Source of the DNA: CBDBND01 sp965207985
GTDB taxonomy: Bacteria; Pseudomonadota; Alphaproteobacteria; Rhodospirillales; Rhodospirillaceae
Direction of reading: 5' to 3'
DNA: 64,000 nt
NCBI GenBank assembly: GCA_965207985.1
Contig: CBDBND010000004.1
Span: forward strand, 85,361 to 149,360
The position numbers were made by a program, and so were the translations under genes. The notes beneath the pieces are model-generated. The model saw nothing but the letters and a program-made list of their open reading frames with translations. It did no database searches and was not told the origin of the DNA. Shown piece after piece: positions 17,703 through 26,926 of the stretch. Within the stretch, counting starts at the first letter, position 1, and the number at the start of each line of letters is the position of its first letter.

Positions 17703-19526
17703 CTACAGACGGTTCATGTCCAAACCGGCAGCACGGTCGATCCACGCATTCTGCAGTAGATCATTTGTGTAGCCGGCGGCCGTTTCATCGCCCTTGGCTT
17801 CGTAGGCCTGCTGCAAACCGTATAACGACCAGGCGTTGTTGGGCGCCTCAATGAGACTGGCTTTGAACGCTTGGATGGCATCGTCCACGCGTCCTGCCGC
17901 CACATAGGTCGCGCCAAGGGATTGGCGCACCGGGTAATACCAGTAGGGCGGTTCCATATAGTTGATGGTGTCTTGAATGGAGGCGCCCGCCTCAAAACGT
18001 GCTATGGCCGTTTCCAGATCGCCTTCGCTTTGAGCGATTCGTCCCAGCGCAACATTCTGGGCAATGGATAACAGCGCATTGGCCGGCACGCGAGCCGCAG
18101 AAAACGCAAGGAAATCAGCCGTGTTGTTGATCTCGGCGATGGCATCCACTTCAGTCAGCGCGCTATCGGATTTCTTTTGTTTGGCAAAGGCCACGGCGCG
18201 GGCGTAATGCCACATGGCCTTCACATAGGGGGCGCCCATACCCGGGTCGGGCAACGCCAATATGGTGTCCGCGTCAGCAAACTGTGTGTAGGCAAACAAC
18301 GGTGCAGCCTTTACGGGATGAACCATGACCGGTGCTGCAGCGACAGCGTCAATGGGCAGAAGGGCATCGACCTTTGCGGCGTATTCCAGGCTGGTTTCGG
18401 CATCGCCGGCCATCTGCGCCGAGGCCATGACAAAATGCACGTTGTGGGGATAGTAACCCAACTCATACAAACCGCCTCTAATGGCTTCGGGCCGTTGGAA
18501 GTACTCTTCATCCACTTCGACGGCGACTTTGTTTGTGTTGAGGGAATCGATGTAGCGGCCGACCCGGTAGTAGATGTGCGAGGGCATGTGAACGATATGC
18601 CCTGCGCCGGGCATGAGAGCGCTGAGGGTGTCGGCATAGGGCTCCGCCTTTTCCGGCATCATCGAGGCTTCCATCAAATGAATGTAAAGATGAATGGCGC
18701 CGGGATGGTCGGGCGTGTCAGCCAAAACTTGCTCAACAAGAGCAATACCTTGTGCGTTGCGCCCTGCGTTGGTGCGGCCGTCCGTTTGCCAATAGCTCCA
18801 TGGCGCTTCGTTCATAATGGCATCCGCTGCAACGAGGGCGATTTCCGGATCATTCGGATACCGGGCTTGAACGGCCAGCATGGCGGTGGCGAAAGCGCGG
18901 TTATAGGGCGCCGGTTTGTCAGCGGCGTCCGGTCCGTAGCGTGTGGCAAGCGCCTCGATCATCGCCTGTTCTTTGGCAGAAACGTTTACTGCTGCAGCTT
19001 GCGCCCGAGCCAGTGCATCCATGGCAGGTTCAAGAGCTTGCGGCGCCATGACTGCATTGATGTTAGGGCCAAGGGCATAGGCTTCTCCCCAGGCGCACAT
19101 GGCACAAGTGGGATCGACTTCATAGCCGGCAGCAAAGGAACGGACCGATTCCGCGTGATTAAACGCATAGGTGAAGCGCAGACCCTGGTTGAAAAAAGCT
19201 TGGGCGTCAGCGTCATCTGTTGTCACGTCGTAATTGAGCGAGCCGAGGTCGTCGTACAGCGGTGTCGGCAGGGCGGCTGCGTCCCGTTCGGCCATCGCTA
19301 AGGCTTGTTGGGGTCCCGCCGCTTGCAGCATGTGGTGCAGCAGAGACTTCCGTTGCACGCCGGCCAGGCCACAAGTCGATCTTCTGACCACGGCAGGATC
19401 GAACAGTTCTGCAATTTTGTCAGTGCGCACCGGCTCAGGCGTGTGCGATGAACCCGTGTATCCCACGATACCAGTGACAAAAGCCGTGGTCACAAGGGCA
19501 GCGGCAAGTGTTTTCGGTCCGGTCAT
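17703..19526 (-). CDS. Secreted tetratricopeptide-repeat protein
   Basis: A 607-residue protein from the ATG at 19526 (GGAAGGAACC upstream) with a signal peptide (MTGPKTLAAALVTTAFVTGIVG). TPR-like helical pairs run through the mature part, clearest in the last third (AIARFEAGASIQD, ATYVAAGRVDDAIQAFKASL, AWSLYGLQQAYEAKGD). A CAMCAWGEAYALGPN segment (about residues 142-156) carries a CxxC pair and recurs in a family of exported TPR proteins whose role is unknown to me. It is convergent with the propeller gene, 17 bp apart. Confidence 0.8.
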   Translation of the reverse strand: MTGPKTLAAALVTTAFVTGIVGYTGSSHTPEPVRTDKIAELFDPAVVRRSTCGLAGVQRKSLLHHMLQAAGPQQALAMAERDAAALPTPLYDDLGSLNYDVTTDDADAQAFFNQGLRFTYAFNHAESVRSFAAGYEVDPTCAMCAWGEAYALGPNINAVMAPQALEPAMDALARAQAAAVNVSAKEQAMIEALATRYGPDAADKPAPYNRAFATAMLAVQARYPNDPEIALVAADAIMNEAPWSYWQTDGRTNAGRNAQGIALVEQVLADTPDHPGAIHLYIHLMEASMMPEKAEPYADTLSALMPGAGHIVHMPSHIYYRVGRYIDSLNTNKVAVEVDEEYFQRPEAIRGGLYELGYYPHNVHFVMASAQMAGDAETSLEYAAKVDALLPIDAVAAAPVMVHPVKAAPLFAYTQFADADTILALPDPGMGAPYVKAMWHYARAVAFAKQKKSDSALTEVDAIAEINNTADFLAFSAARVPANALLSIAQNVALGRIAQSEGDLETAIARFEAGASIQDTINYMEPPYWYYPVRQSLGATYVAAGRVDDAIQAFKASLIEAPNNAWSLYGLQQAYEAKGDETAAGYTNDLLQNAWIDRAAGLDMNRL

Positions 19527-19572
19527 GGCTGGTTCCTTCCGAGTTTCGGCGTACGTCCAGTCTAGCAGAAAA

Positions 19573-21021
19573 TCACCACTGCCAGATTTTGTCTCCCAGC
19601 AATCGGCCAAAGGTCATGGCCGGCATCAGCGCCATGCCGCCGCAGAAGGACTTACCCGACGTGGAGCCGAGACCGAGGCATTCGCCAGCAGCATAAAGGC
19701 CCCCGACGGGGGAGCCGTCTTCGCGGATGACCTGCAGATCCTCGTTTATGGCCACACCGGCGAAGCTGGTGATGGACAGGCCGTGGTGCTTGATACCGTA
19801 AAAGGGCGGCTCTGCGATGGGCGCAGGCATAAGAGACCGGCCAAAGTCCTCGTCCTTCCCTTGCGCAACGAAGCCGTTGTACCGCTCAACCGTTTCGACC
19901 AAACCTGCGGCATCAACGCCCATGCCGTCCGCCAGATCTTCCAGTGTGTCGCCGCGCCGGAAGGATTCATGATCATTGAACAGCGGATCCGCTTCTTCGT
20001 GAGTCATTTCACTGAAGATACAAACGGAGTCTTCGCGCGCCTTTTGATCATAAACGGCCCAGAACGTCAGATCGGGAATGGTCAGCAACGCCAGTTCCTT
20101 CGCATCCGGACTTTCCGAATCTTCAGCGACAAAACGCTTGCCGTCCCAATTGACAAAGATTTCCCATAGGGGCCGTGGACCGAGAAGGGAGACGGTGGTG
20201 ATACGGGTGACGTTGGACACGTAAGACGTATCTTTCGGGTCTTTCACCCGGCCGAAAGTAGGCATGAAAAAATCCTGAAAACGGATGTACCCCCCGGCCT
20301 TCTCGCACAATTCATGACCCCGGCCGTTGGCAAAGGGATGGGAGCCGAAAGACGGCCCGCCTTTGAACAGGGGGTAGCCGTTGGAGTATTTGGGAAACAA
20401 CTCGGGATTCGACGCATACCCGCCCATGGACATGAGCACGTTCGGCGCCGTGATGGTTTGGTCTTCGCCATCTTTTGTTTTGATTTTGACGCCGGTGACT
20501 GAACCGTCATCTTGCTGCACGAGGTTGACGACTTCGGTTTCCAGCATGAGCGTGACACCGCCGGCCTCCACCGCCTTCATGAACTCGGTGCCCAGCACTT
20601 TCTGCAGTGGTTTGCCACCGCGGTCCGGTCCCCAATAGGTACGGGCGATTTGGTAGGGCTCATGCCCCTTAAAGATCACCGGCATTTCCGGCAGCAGTTC
20701 GAGATCGTGATCCAACAGCCAATGAAGCGTTTCTGCCGCGTTGTCGACAGCGAGACGGACGACGGTAGGGTCGGCCGTGCCGTGGGAAATGCGCATGATG
20801 TCGTCATAGTGAAGATCGGGCGTGTCGTGGATGCCTCTCTCTTCCTGCAGCCGGGTCCCAGCGGCGCTCATTTGACCGGTGGACCGGGGCGTATTGCCGC
20901 CGATCTCATCGGCAATATCGACTGCGAGGACGCGGGCGCCGCGATTGGCGGCGAAAGTCGCGGCGGTCTGCCCGGCCGTGCCTACGCCGCAGACGATGAC
21001 GTCGTAATCGAATGTGCTCAT
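19573..21021 (-). CDS. FAD-dependent oxidoreductase (fumarate reductase/ketosteroid dehydrogenase-like)
   Basis: A 482-residue flavoprotein. The N-terminal dinucleotide site is GVGTAG (about residues 12-17), with Asp at the end of the second strand (AVDIADEIGGNT). A fumarate-reductase-type capping domain follows. The C-terminal FAD motif GGLYAAGECLGLGSTSGKS precedes a family-typical GGMALMPAMTFGRL. Relatives include 3-ketosteroid delta-1-dehydrogenase and tricarballylate dehydrogenase; the substrate here is unknown. It is 47 bp upstream of the TPR gene on the same strand. Confidence 0.85.
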   Translation of the reverse strand: MSTFDYDVIVCGVGTAGQTAATFAANRGARVLAVDIADEIGGNTPRSTGQMSAAGTRLQEERGIHDTPDLHYDDIMRISHGTADPTVVRLAVDNAAETLHWLLDHDLELLPEMPVIFKGHEPYQIARTYWGPDRGGKPLQKVLGTEFMKAVEAGGVTLMLETEVVNLVQQDDGSVTGVKIKTKDGEDQTITAPNVLMSMGGYASNPELFPKYSNGYPLFKGGPSFGSHPFANGRGHELCEKAGGYIRFQDFFMPTFGRVKDPKDTSYVSNVTRITTVSLLGPRPLWEIFVNWDGKRFVAEDSESPDAKELALLTIPDLTFWAVYDQKAREDSVCIFSEMTHEEADPLFNDHESFRRGDTLEDLADGMGVDAAGLVETVERYNGFVAQGKDEDFGRSLMPAPIAEPPFYGIKHHGLSITSFAGVAINEDLQVIREDGSPVGGLYAAGECLGLGSTSGKSFCGGMALMPAMTFGRLLGDKIWQW

Positions 21022-21190
21022 TTATGCCTTCCCGCCCTTTTGGCCCGCTTTTATGAGGACCCGTTTTTTGGCTCTTTTCCTGACCCTTCACAGTCTTGTG
21101 ACGGGCTCAAATCTTTCAAAGTTTTGCCTCATTTGGCAGGCAGCTTACACTCAATAACCGGTCTATGACCGGTCGAAAGAGGATATCGAA

Positions 21191-21580
21191 ATGACGCTAC
21201 TCAAATCGTTCTTTGCCGGTGCCGTGCTGGTCAGTGTTATCGCTGTCCCGCCTACTGCTCCCGTCCTGGCGCAGGGCAACGTGCCGGAAATCGGCGAAGT
21301 GGATCAATGTTTGCCGTTGACCCGCATTAAGCGCACCAAAGCGATCGACAACCAAACCATTGTCGTGGAAATGAAGGGCCGGGACGGCTGGCGCAAAATG
21401 GAAACCTCCAACCGTTGCCCCGGCCTCAAGCTCGAAGACAGCTTCGGCTACGCCACGTCGCTCATTGAACTGTGCAAGGGCGACATTATTACGGTTCTGG
21501 CAGTCGGGTCCCGCTGCGGCCTTGCGCAAATCACCGCTATCAGCGAAGACGAAGCAAGAGAACTGATTGCCAGCCGGTAA
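21191..21580 (+). CDS. Small secreted cysteine-containing protein (DUF6491-like), paralogue A
   Basis: 129 residues with a signal peptide ending near PVLAQ (about residue 28). The mature part carries the core shared with the next gene: Q-C, IDNQTIxVEMKG, NRCxGLKxE, FGYxTS and LCKxD, ending in a short acidic helix. Four conserved cysteines suggest two disulfides. The pattern resembles DUF6491, a periplasmic family of unknown role; I cannot check this. The ATG has GAGGAT upstream. It is separated by 22 bp from its paralogue. Confidence 0.75.
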   Translation: MTLLKSFFAGAVLVSVIAVPPTAPVLAQGNVPEIGEVDQCLPLTRIKRTKAIDNQTIVVEMKGRDGWRKMETSNRCPGLKLEDSFGYATSLIELCKGDIITVLAVGSRCGLAQITAISEDEARELIASR

Positions 21581-21602
21581 ACGTGTTTATAAGGAGTTCC
21601 CC

Positions 21603-22010
21603 ATGTCTCTCACTAATATGTCCCTCATTAAAACAAGCGCGATTGCTTTAGTCGGCGTTCTGACCATCGCTGCCGGCCCCGCCTTGGCCGCGCCCGGTGA
21701 CGAACAGCAATGCATTCGCCTAGCCTTCATCGATGAAACGCCGGTGATCGATAATCAGACCATCCTGGTGGAGATGAAAGGCGATGGCGGCTACAAGCGC
21801 ATTGATCTGTTGAACCGCTGCAGCGGCCTTAAGATCGAAGGCGGGTTCGGCTATTCCACGTCCATCGATCAGTTGTGCAAGCAGGACCAGCTGACCGTAC
21901 TCCGTGCCGGCACGCCCTGCATGATCGAAAAGATTGTCGACATCACGGAAGAAGAAGCCGACGAACTGATGGACCGCAAATACAAGCGCGGCCGGTTTAG
22001 TGACAACTAG
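21603..22010 (+). CDS. Small secreted cysteine-containing protein (DUF6491-like), paralogue B
   Basis: 135 residues from the ATG at 21603 (AAGGAG upstream) with a signal peptide ending near ALAAP. It shares the core and the four cysteines of paralogue A but has a longer basic tail (KYKRGRFSDN). The tandem arrangement indicates local duplication followed by divergence, mainly in the signal peptide and tail. Its 3' end overlaps by 14 bp with the convergent bicupin gene. The role is unknown; export to the periplasm is inferred. Confidence 0.75.
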   Translation: MSLTNMSLIKTSAIALVGVLTIAAGPALAAPGDEQQCIRLAFIDETPVIDNQTILVEMKGDGGYKRIDLLNRCSGLKIEGGFGYSTSIDQLCKQDQLTVLRAGTPCMIEKIVDITEEEADELMDRKYKRGRFSDN

Positions 22011-22728
22011 GCCCGACCGTAAGATAGATCAACGCTAAGTCCACACACGTGAGCTGCCGCCGGGGTGTACCCGGCGGCTCGAACTGATAGCACCCTTCGT
22101 CATAGATGTGACCGTCTGAGCAGGCGAGTGCACCTTCCATGACGTAAAACTCTTCGAATCTGGATAGCGGTTCGCCGTCGTCGCCGGACGCCCACCCCGG
22201 CTTGGTGCGCAACAGTACGGAGCCTTCCCCGGTTTCAGGATGCAGACTGAGGACAAAGCGTTCTGCGTTTTCCACCGGCTCCCACGCGCCACCTGGAGGA
22301 TCGGCATGATAGGCGACGCCGCGGGCGGGCGGTTCGTAGCAGACGTAATAGGGTGATAGCTGTTTGGGGTCTTCGACGAAATTAAAATCCAACTCCCGGC
22401 CGATGCGCGACAGAAACCAGGATTCTTCAGGTACGGCGCTTTTGAATCCGTGCACCGTCTCGGGCGGATGAAAGCAATAGGACTGGGGCGTCAGCCACAC
22501 CTTGCTGTCGAAGGACATGCGGCCTTTGACGATGAGCAGCTCTTCCGTGGTGTGGTGATAATGCACCTTGCCCGGTGGGGTCATGCCGTCGTCCGGTACC
22601 AGACGATTCAGCGCTGTGCGTTCGCCGGTCTCGGGATCGCGGCTCAACAGTTTGGAATACAAGCCGGGCGGGCTGGGCTGGTCCCATTCCATGGCTTTAG
22701 TGTCGAGAAAGGGGACTGGATCTCGCAT
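21997..22728 (-). CDS. Bicupin-domain protein 1
   Basis: A 243-residue protein with two cupin barrels. The first holds a metal-site motif HYHHTTEE (about residues 56-63) with a later HGF histidine (about 93). The second, from about 175, has FEEFYVMEGAL but fewer histidines and is probably structural. Such proteins include acetylacetone-cleaving, quercetinase-like and gentisate dioxygenase-like enzymes as well as non-catalytic binders. The ATG has GGAGAG upstream. It lies 52 bp downstream of the second bicupin on the same strand; the pair looks like a duplicated functional unit with the flavin oxidase behind it. Confidence 0.75.
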   Translation of the reverse strand: MRDPVPFLDTKAMEWDQPSPPGLYSKLLSRDPETGERTALNRLVPDDGMTPPGKVHYHHTTEELLIVKGRMSFDSKVWLTPQSYCFHPPETVHGFKSAVPEESWFLSRIGRELDFNFVEDPKQLSPYYVCYEPPARGVAYHADPPGGAWEPVENAERFVLSLHPETGEGSVLLRTKPGWASGDDGEPLSRFEEFYVMEGALACSDGHIYDEGCYQFEPPGTPRRQLTCVDLALIYLTVGPSCH

Positions 22729-22780
22729 GACGATCTCTCCTTACCCGTCGAGTATACGGCCGCCAAAGGTCATAGCGCGC

Positions 22781-23524
22781 TCATGTGACAAAGTTTATCG
22801 CCCAGCGGCCGTCGTGCCATTCCAAAACCGTAGCCCCGCCGTGGGAATGTTCGTGATAACCGTGCACTCCATAGGCCAAGTTATGGAGATACGTTCCCGA
22901 TCTCATCAAACGCGTATCGTCCGGGCCGATGTCGCCCTTAAGGCAGAAAATCTCCTCATGGACAGGATGCCAGTTTGGGCCCATGCCCTCGAACCCCGCC
23001 GGCACCTTGAGCAGGCGCGTATCGGCACCGGTTTCCGGATCTTCCCATAAGACGCGGCGTTCAAAACCTTCGATGGCTTTGCCGTTGATCACCGGCACGA
23101 TGGGCTCCATATCGTAAGCCGATTCCAGATAAACGGGATCTGCGTTTTTTGCCGATGCGCCTACCGCCTCGAAAATCAACAACAGCTCCGCGTCTTCGGT
23201 GCAGAAAAGCGCCGGAATGCCGTGTCCTGGCGGCACGGCAAAGAATCCGCCCTGCTTCAGCGTCACATCACCGAGGGAAAGAGTCCCTTGGCGTACGAAC
23301 CCTTGAACCGTCGCCCTAACAGGTCCGGTTACCGGACGGGTTGCACCCTGTGGGAGTCTCACCAGCGCACTGCGTACAGACCCGTCGTCCAAAACACGCA
23401 GGATGCGTCCCTCGCAGTCGCCGGGCCAAACTGTGCCCATGGCATGCCACGGAATGTCTTCGGACGGAAAACACCTGGATAGATTGTGAGACAGCGTCGG
23501 TTCGGAGAATTTTGGTTCAGCCAT
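22781..23524 (-). CDS. Bicupin-domain protein 2
   Basis: A 247-residue protein with two cupin-like barrels. The C-terminal barrel has NWHPVHEEIFCLKGDIG (about residues 187-203), with two His and a Glu as in metal cupins, and a later HGYHEHSHGG cluster near residue 225. It is similar in design but not closely in sequence to bicupin 1. It starts at an ATG 19 bp after the stop of the flavin monoamine-oxidase-like gene, so 25013 to 21997 reads as one transcription unit: oxidase, bicupin 2, bicupin 1. Function is unknown; an oxygenase or ring-cleavage role is plausible. Confidence 0.75.
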   Translation of the reverse strand: MAEPKFSEPTLSHNLSRCFPSEDIPWHAMGTVWPGDCEGRILRVLDDGSVRSALVRLPQGATRPVTGPVRATVQGFVRQGTLSLGDVTLKQGGFFAVPPGHGIPALFCTEDAELLLIFEAVGASAKNADPVYLESAYDMEPIVPVINGKAIEGFERRVLWEDPETGADTRLLKVPAGFEGMGPNWHPVHEEIFCLKGDIGPDDTRLMRSGTYLHNLAYGVHGYHEHSHGGATVLEWHDGRWAINFVT

Positions 23525-23543
23525 GGCTGAACCCTAGCCCTAT

Positions 23544-25013
23544 TCAGGCGCGGTCCAAAATCTCGAAAGCCACCCGTTCGCCGGATTCCATCGCCGCTTC
23601 CATGCCGTAGTCCAAACGCCGGGTGTGTTCCCCGGCAAAGTGCAGACGCCCATGGGGGAGGATCATCTCATTGGCGAAGGCGGTGACCTGACCCGGTGCG
23701 AACATGGGGCTACAGCCCTTCTGCAAGGGCTGACGCTCCCAAGAATGGTAGCGCAGGATCTCGATCTGTCCTTTTGACGCCGGACGCAACCGTTCCATCT
23801 CTTCGATGAGGAATGCGGAAGCCGCTTCGCCAGACCGTGACGCAACCTGACTGCCGGATTGACTGGTGAGCACGAACATCCCCCGGTGCACGCCGTCACC
23901 GGTGTGATTGTCGATCACCCACAGCATGCGCAAGGCGCCGTCGGTAAACAGCCCCGGCTCGAATCCGTCCTCTTGCCAAAACGGCTCCTTGATGAGGCAA
24001 AAAGCCCGCGTGGTTTCCGCGTATCTGAGTTTTGTGATCGCCTCGAATTGCGGCGCCGGTGGTTTCGGCCAGATGGCGACCTCGCGGAGCACGGTGAAGG
24101 GCAATGAGGAAATGACATACTTGGCCCGGTACCGGTTGCCGTCCAATGTGCGCACGTCCACACCGTCGTCTTCTATATCAATGGAAATGACCTGTTGGTT
24201 GGTGCGCACCTCTCGGGGCAGGACCGCCGCCATGGCCCGGGGCAACTCCCAAGTGCCGCCAGCGATGTTTTTGGGCCAGTGCTCGATGGGCTTGCCGGTT
24301 TCGTCCAAGGGTCCGACGAATTCAGCCTCTAATGCGCCCCGGGTGCCTTCCTGCAACATGCGCAAGGCGGACACGCCGTGCATATCGGAGGAAATACCGG
24401 CGAGACGGATGCCGGGTTCGGAGACGCCATTGCGTCTGAACAACTCGGCGAAGGAAACGTCATAATCAGAAAAGCGCGGATCCAGCCAGTCGTCCAATTC
24501 TTGCAACGGATTGAACTTAGCCAACATTGCAGAACTGAACGCGATGGGCGGAATGGTGCGCTCCTCCCCCACTGTTTGATTGACCGGCGAGTCTGGCCAG
24601 TCATCGGCTTTCACATGGGTGCCGCCGATGTGGAAGGAGAAGGGCAATAGAGACCGGTCTTCATCAACGGTCGGCAAACCCAGCCGATCAATGGCATCAA
24701 GAACCCGCGCATAGGACGGCCCGACCTGCGAGGCCCCCAATTCTATGGGCACTTCGCCGGCGTTGGTCTCCCAGGTTTCCTCGGCGGACCATACCCGCCC
24801 GCCAATGCGCGTCGCGCCTTCAAGCACGACAACGTCCAAACCCGACTCGGCGAGAATACCGGCGGCGTTGAGACCGGACAGACCAGCGCCGATGATAATC
24901 ACGTCGGCTTGCTCTTGCGTGCGTGCGCGTTTGCTATGAACAAACGGCGCAGCCACAACAGCCGTGGCAACAGCTGAATTGAATGTTCGCCGACTCAAAC
25001 GGGTGTGTGTCAT
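23544..25013 (-). CDS. Flavin monoamine oxidase family protein, Tat-exported
   Basis: A 489-residue FAD amine-oxidase-fold protein. It begins with a Tat-type signal (SRRTFN, then a hydrophobic segment ending PFVHS), so it is exported folded. The FAD motif is IIGAGLSGLNAAGIL (about residues 40-54), followed by GGRVWS. The C-terminal flavin motif LHFAGEHTRRLDYGMEAAMESGERVA is typical of MAO, polyamine oxidase and tryptophan oxidase relatives. The substrate is unknown, probably an amine or an L-amino acid. The ATG has AGAAGGCGG upstream and follows the preceding reading frame by 1 bp. Confidence 0.85.
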   Translation of the reverse strand: MTHTRLSRRTFNSAVATAVVAAPFVHSKRARTQEQADVIIIGAGLSGLNAAGILAESGLDVVVLEGATRIGGRVWSAEETWETNAGEVPIELGASQVGPSYARVLDAIDRLGLPTVDEDRSLLPFSFHIGGTHVKADDWPDSPVNQTVGEERTIPPIAFSSAMLAKFNPLQELDDWLDPRFSDYDVSFAELFRRNGVSEPGIRLAGISSDMHGVSALRMLQEGTRGALEAEFVGPLDETGKPIEHWPKNIAGGTWELPRAMAAVLPREVRTNQQVISIDIEDDGVDVRTLDGNRYRAKYVISSLPFTVLREVAIWPKPPAPQFEAITKLRYAETTRAFCLIKEPFWQEDGFEPGLFTDGALRMLWVIDNHTGDGVHRGMFVLTSQSGSQVASRSGEAASAFLIEEMERLRPASKGQIEILRYHSWERQPLQKGCSPMFAPGQVTAFANEMILPHGRLHFAGEHTRRLDYGMEAAMESGERVAFEILDRA

Positions 25014-25014
25014 T

Positions 25015-25670
25015 TCACAATCCGCCTTCTCTTATTTTCAGTTCCGTGGTCTCGAATTCCAGCCCCACACCGGGTCCGAATTTGAGTGACATCTTTAGAA
25101 TGCCGCAGTCGGGGTCTGTCAGCCAGATTTCCGTACCGCTCAGCATGCGAAAATGGTTGGCGGATACGGTTTGGCCATCTCGTAAAGTCAGTTCGGTTTT
25201 CCCTAGAAAAGTGTACTCGGACGTGACGAATCCGCCGACCATGGTGCCCTGGCGTGATCCGCCCGCCCAATAGACCGAATGGGGCTGTTCTCCAGGTGCA
25301 TCGTGGTCATAAGCCAGAAAGCGCCCAAGCCCTGTAACACCACATAGGTGGAGCCGAGAATACCATCGCCGTCCACATTGCTCATAAAGGCTTCGCGCAC
25401 ATGATTGTCCGTATCCACCCTGACCATGGCATGACGAGTTTCGTTGAACGTGTTGCTGGTGGAGACAACGTGCAAGTAACGCTGACCGTTGTTGTGCACA
25501 TACATTGTCCAGCGCTCCACACCACAGGGTCTGTTTCCGTTATTGGTGTCCGTGCATTCCGTCTTGCCGCGGATAACCTTGGCGATGCCGGCCCCGTAAT
25601 CTTCAGCCTGTGCTCCGAAGCCAACGGCAACCACCAAACACAAGCTGGTCAGGTGTTTTAGAAAAGTCAT
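25015..25670 (-). pseudogene. Secreted protein of unknown function, frameshifted
   Basis: Frames 25670 to 25203 and 25242 to 25015 join into one protein of about 218 residues if one base is added near 25325-25335. Past that point the second frame reads LGRFLAYDHDAPGEQPHSVYW and then MVGGFVTSEYTFLGKTELTL. It has a signal peptide ending AQAED and an even beta-rich pattern like a lipocalin/DUF3108-type fold, but I do not recognise the family. GGGGGG lies upstream of the ATG. The end nearly touches the flavin oxidase start, so it was the first gene of that unit. It is either a pseudogene or a sequencing indel. Confidence 0.6.
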
Positions 25671-25746
25671 GAGACCCCCCTGTCACGTCGCGTCAGAGAG
25701 TAGTGTAGCGTCTAAAGAAAGCTAAGCCAGATGGGCGGGGTTTGTG

Positions 25747-26907
25747 TTATTCAGCCGGTACCCGGCCATCCACCAATGTTTCCGCTGCCGCATGGCTGGG
25801 TTTGGCATAGGTGGAACGGTGCTTGCGCAGCCAGATGTACAACCCCGTGCCGAACAGAACGGCAAAGCCGATCCCTGCACCGAACACAATCAGCCGACCC
25901 ACCATGCCGAAGATCTGGCCGTTGTGGGAGTAGATGGACCACAGGCCCACCAAGGACCGTCCGGTTCCCTGGGTTTGCGGATCGAAGGCATCCACCATTT
26001 TGCCTGAGTACTGATCCACGTAAGCCACACCGGTGTAGATGGTGTACTCCAGATCGGCGGGCTCGAAGCGGTACCCGTAAGCGCCCCGTTCACCGGGGGG
26101 ATAGTCGATCCGAGTGGGCACATGGCCCGGAAAGTGCCGCTCAACTTCATCGTAAATGGCCTGTAATCCGGGTTTGACGTCCGTCGGTTCGCTCAAGGAG
26201 AAGGGTTGGGTTTCCGGCGTATCCAAAAACAGTCCAACCACCACATCCGCTTGCCGGGGAAAGATTATGACCAGGCCGGTTATGCCGACCAAAGCAAAGC
26301 CAATGAGAAAGTATATGCCGAAGACGTTATGCAAGTCACGGATCAACCTGGGTGTGGGGCTGGATTTTTTTACCTGCAGCGCCCGTTTGTATTTGCGGTT
26401 TTTGGGCCACCACAGCACCACCCCGACGATGACCGTCAGCATAAGAAACAATCCCAAAAAGCCGGTGACTTTCTTCCCGACAGTGCCAGCCAGCAGTTCC
26501 ATATGGAACAGTCGCGTCGCCTTCATCACCGTCAGCCACGGCCGGTCGCCGATAATCTCGCCGGTGATCGGATCAACGAAGATTTCCAAGTCGGTCAGAA
26601 TGGATTCTTTATCGGTTGCCGGCCGAGTGGTGAAACGGAATGCCTCGTCGGGAAACTTGTTGTCCCGCTCCACACGGTGAATGACCCGGTCGGGATAGTT
26701 CTGGTGAACGGCCGCCTCCATCAAGGCGTAGTTGGCGACCTCATAGGGCGTGCCGGTGCGGTAGAATTGCGGGTCCAGGGCGGCTTCGATCTCACGCTGG
26801 AACACCAGAACGGTACCGGTGATGCCGTTGAGTGCGATCCATATGCCCACGGTGAGCGCGATCCATTTATGGATGGAGATCCAGAACGGCCGCGATTTTT
26901 TCACCAT
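25747..26907 (-). CDS. PepSY-domain inner-membrane protein
   Basis: A 386-residue protein of the PepSY-associated membrane family. The first membrane segment begins FWISIHKWIALTVGIWIALNGITGTVLVF. PepSY-like periplasmic parts include RVERDNKFPDEAFRF and DPITGEIIG. Later membrane segments contain RLFHMELLAG, RDLHNVFGIYF and VGRLIVFGAGIGFAVLFGTGLYIWLR. Such proteins usually accompany TonB receptors and are thought to be ferric-siderophore reductases. AAAGGA sits before the ATG. IS copy 2 ends 19 bp upstream, so the gene keeps its ribosome site but has lost its native upstream DNA, which I place at the TonB receptor ending at 32969. Confidence 0.9.
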   Translation of the reverse strand: MVKKSRPFWISIHKWIALTVGIWIALNGITGTVLVFQREIEAALDPQFYRTGTPYEVANYALMEAAVHQNYPDRVIHRVERDNKFPDEAFRFTTRPATDKESILTDLEIFVDPITGEIIGDRPWLTVMKATRLFHMELLAGTVGKKVTGFLGLFLMLTVIVGVVLWWPKNRKYKRALQVKKSSPTPRLIRDLHNVFGIYFLIGFALVGITGLVIIFPRQADVVVGLFLDTPETQPFSLSEPTDVKPGLQAIYDEVERHFPGHVPTRIDYPPGERGAYGYRFEPADLEYTIYTGVAYVDQYSGKMVDAFDPQTQGTGRSLVGLWSIYSHNGQIFGMVGRLIVFGAGIGFAVLFGTGLYIWLRKHRSTYAKPSHAAAETLVDGRVPAE

Positions 26908-26926
26908 GGAGTTTGTCCTTTAATTA

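Noticed and set aside
18177..19301. 374-codon open frame on the plus strand
   Set aside because: It is antisense to the TPR protein gene, Cys/Gly/His-rich with no recognisable domain; a shadow frame.
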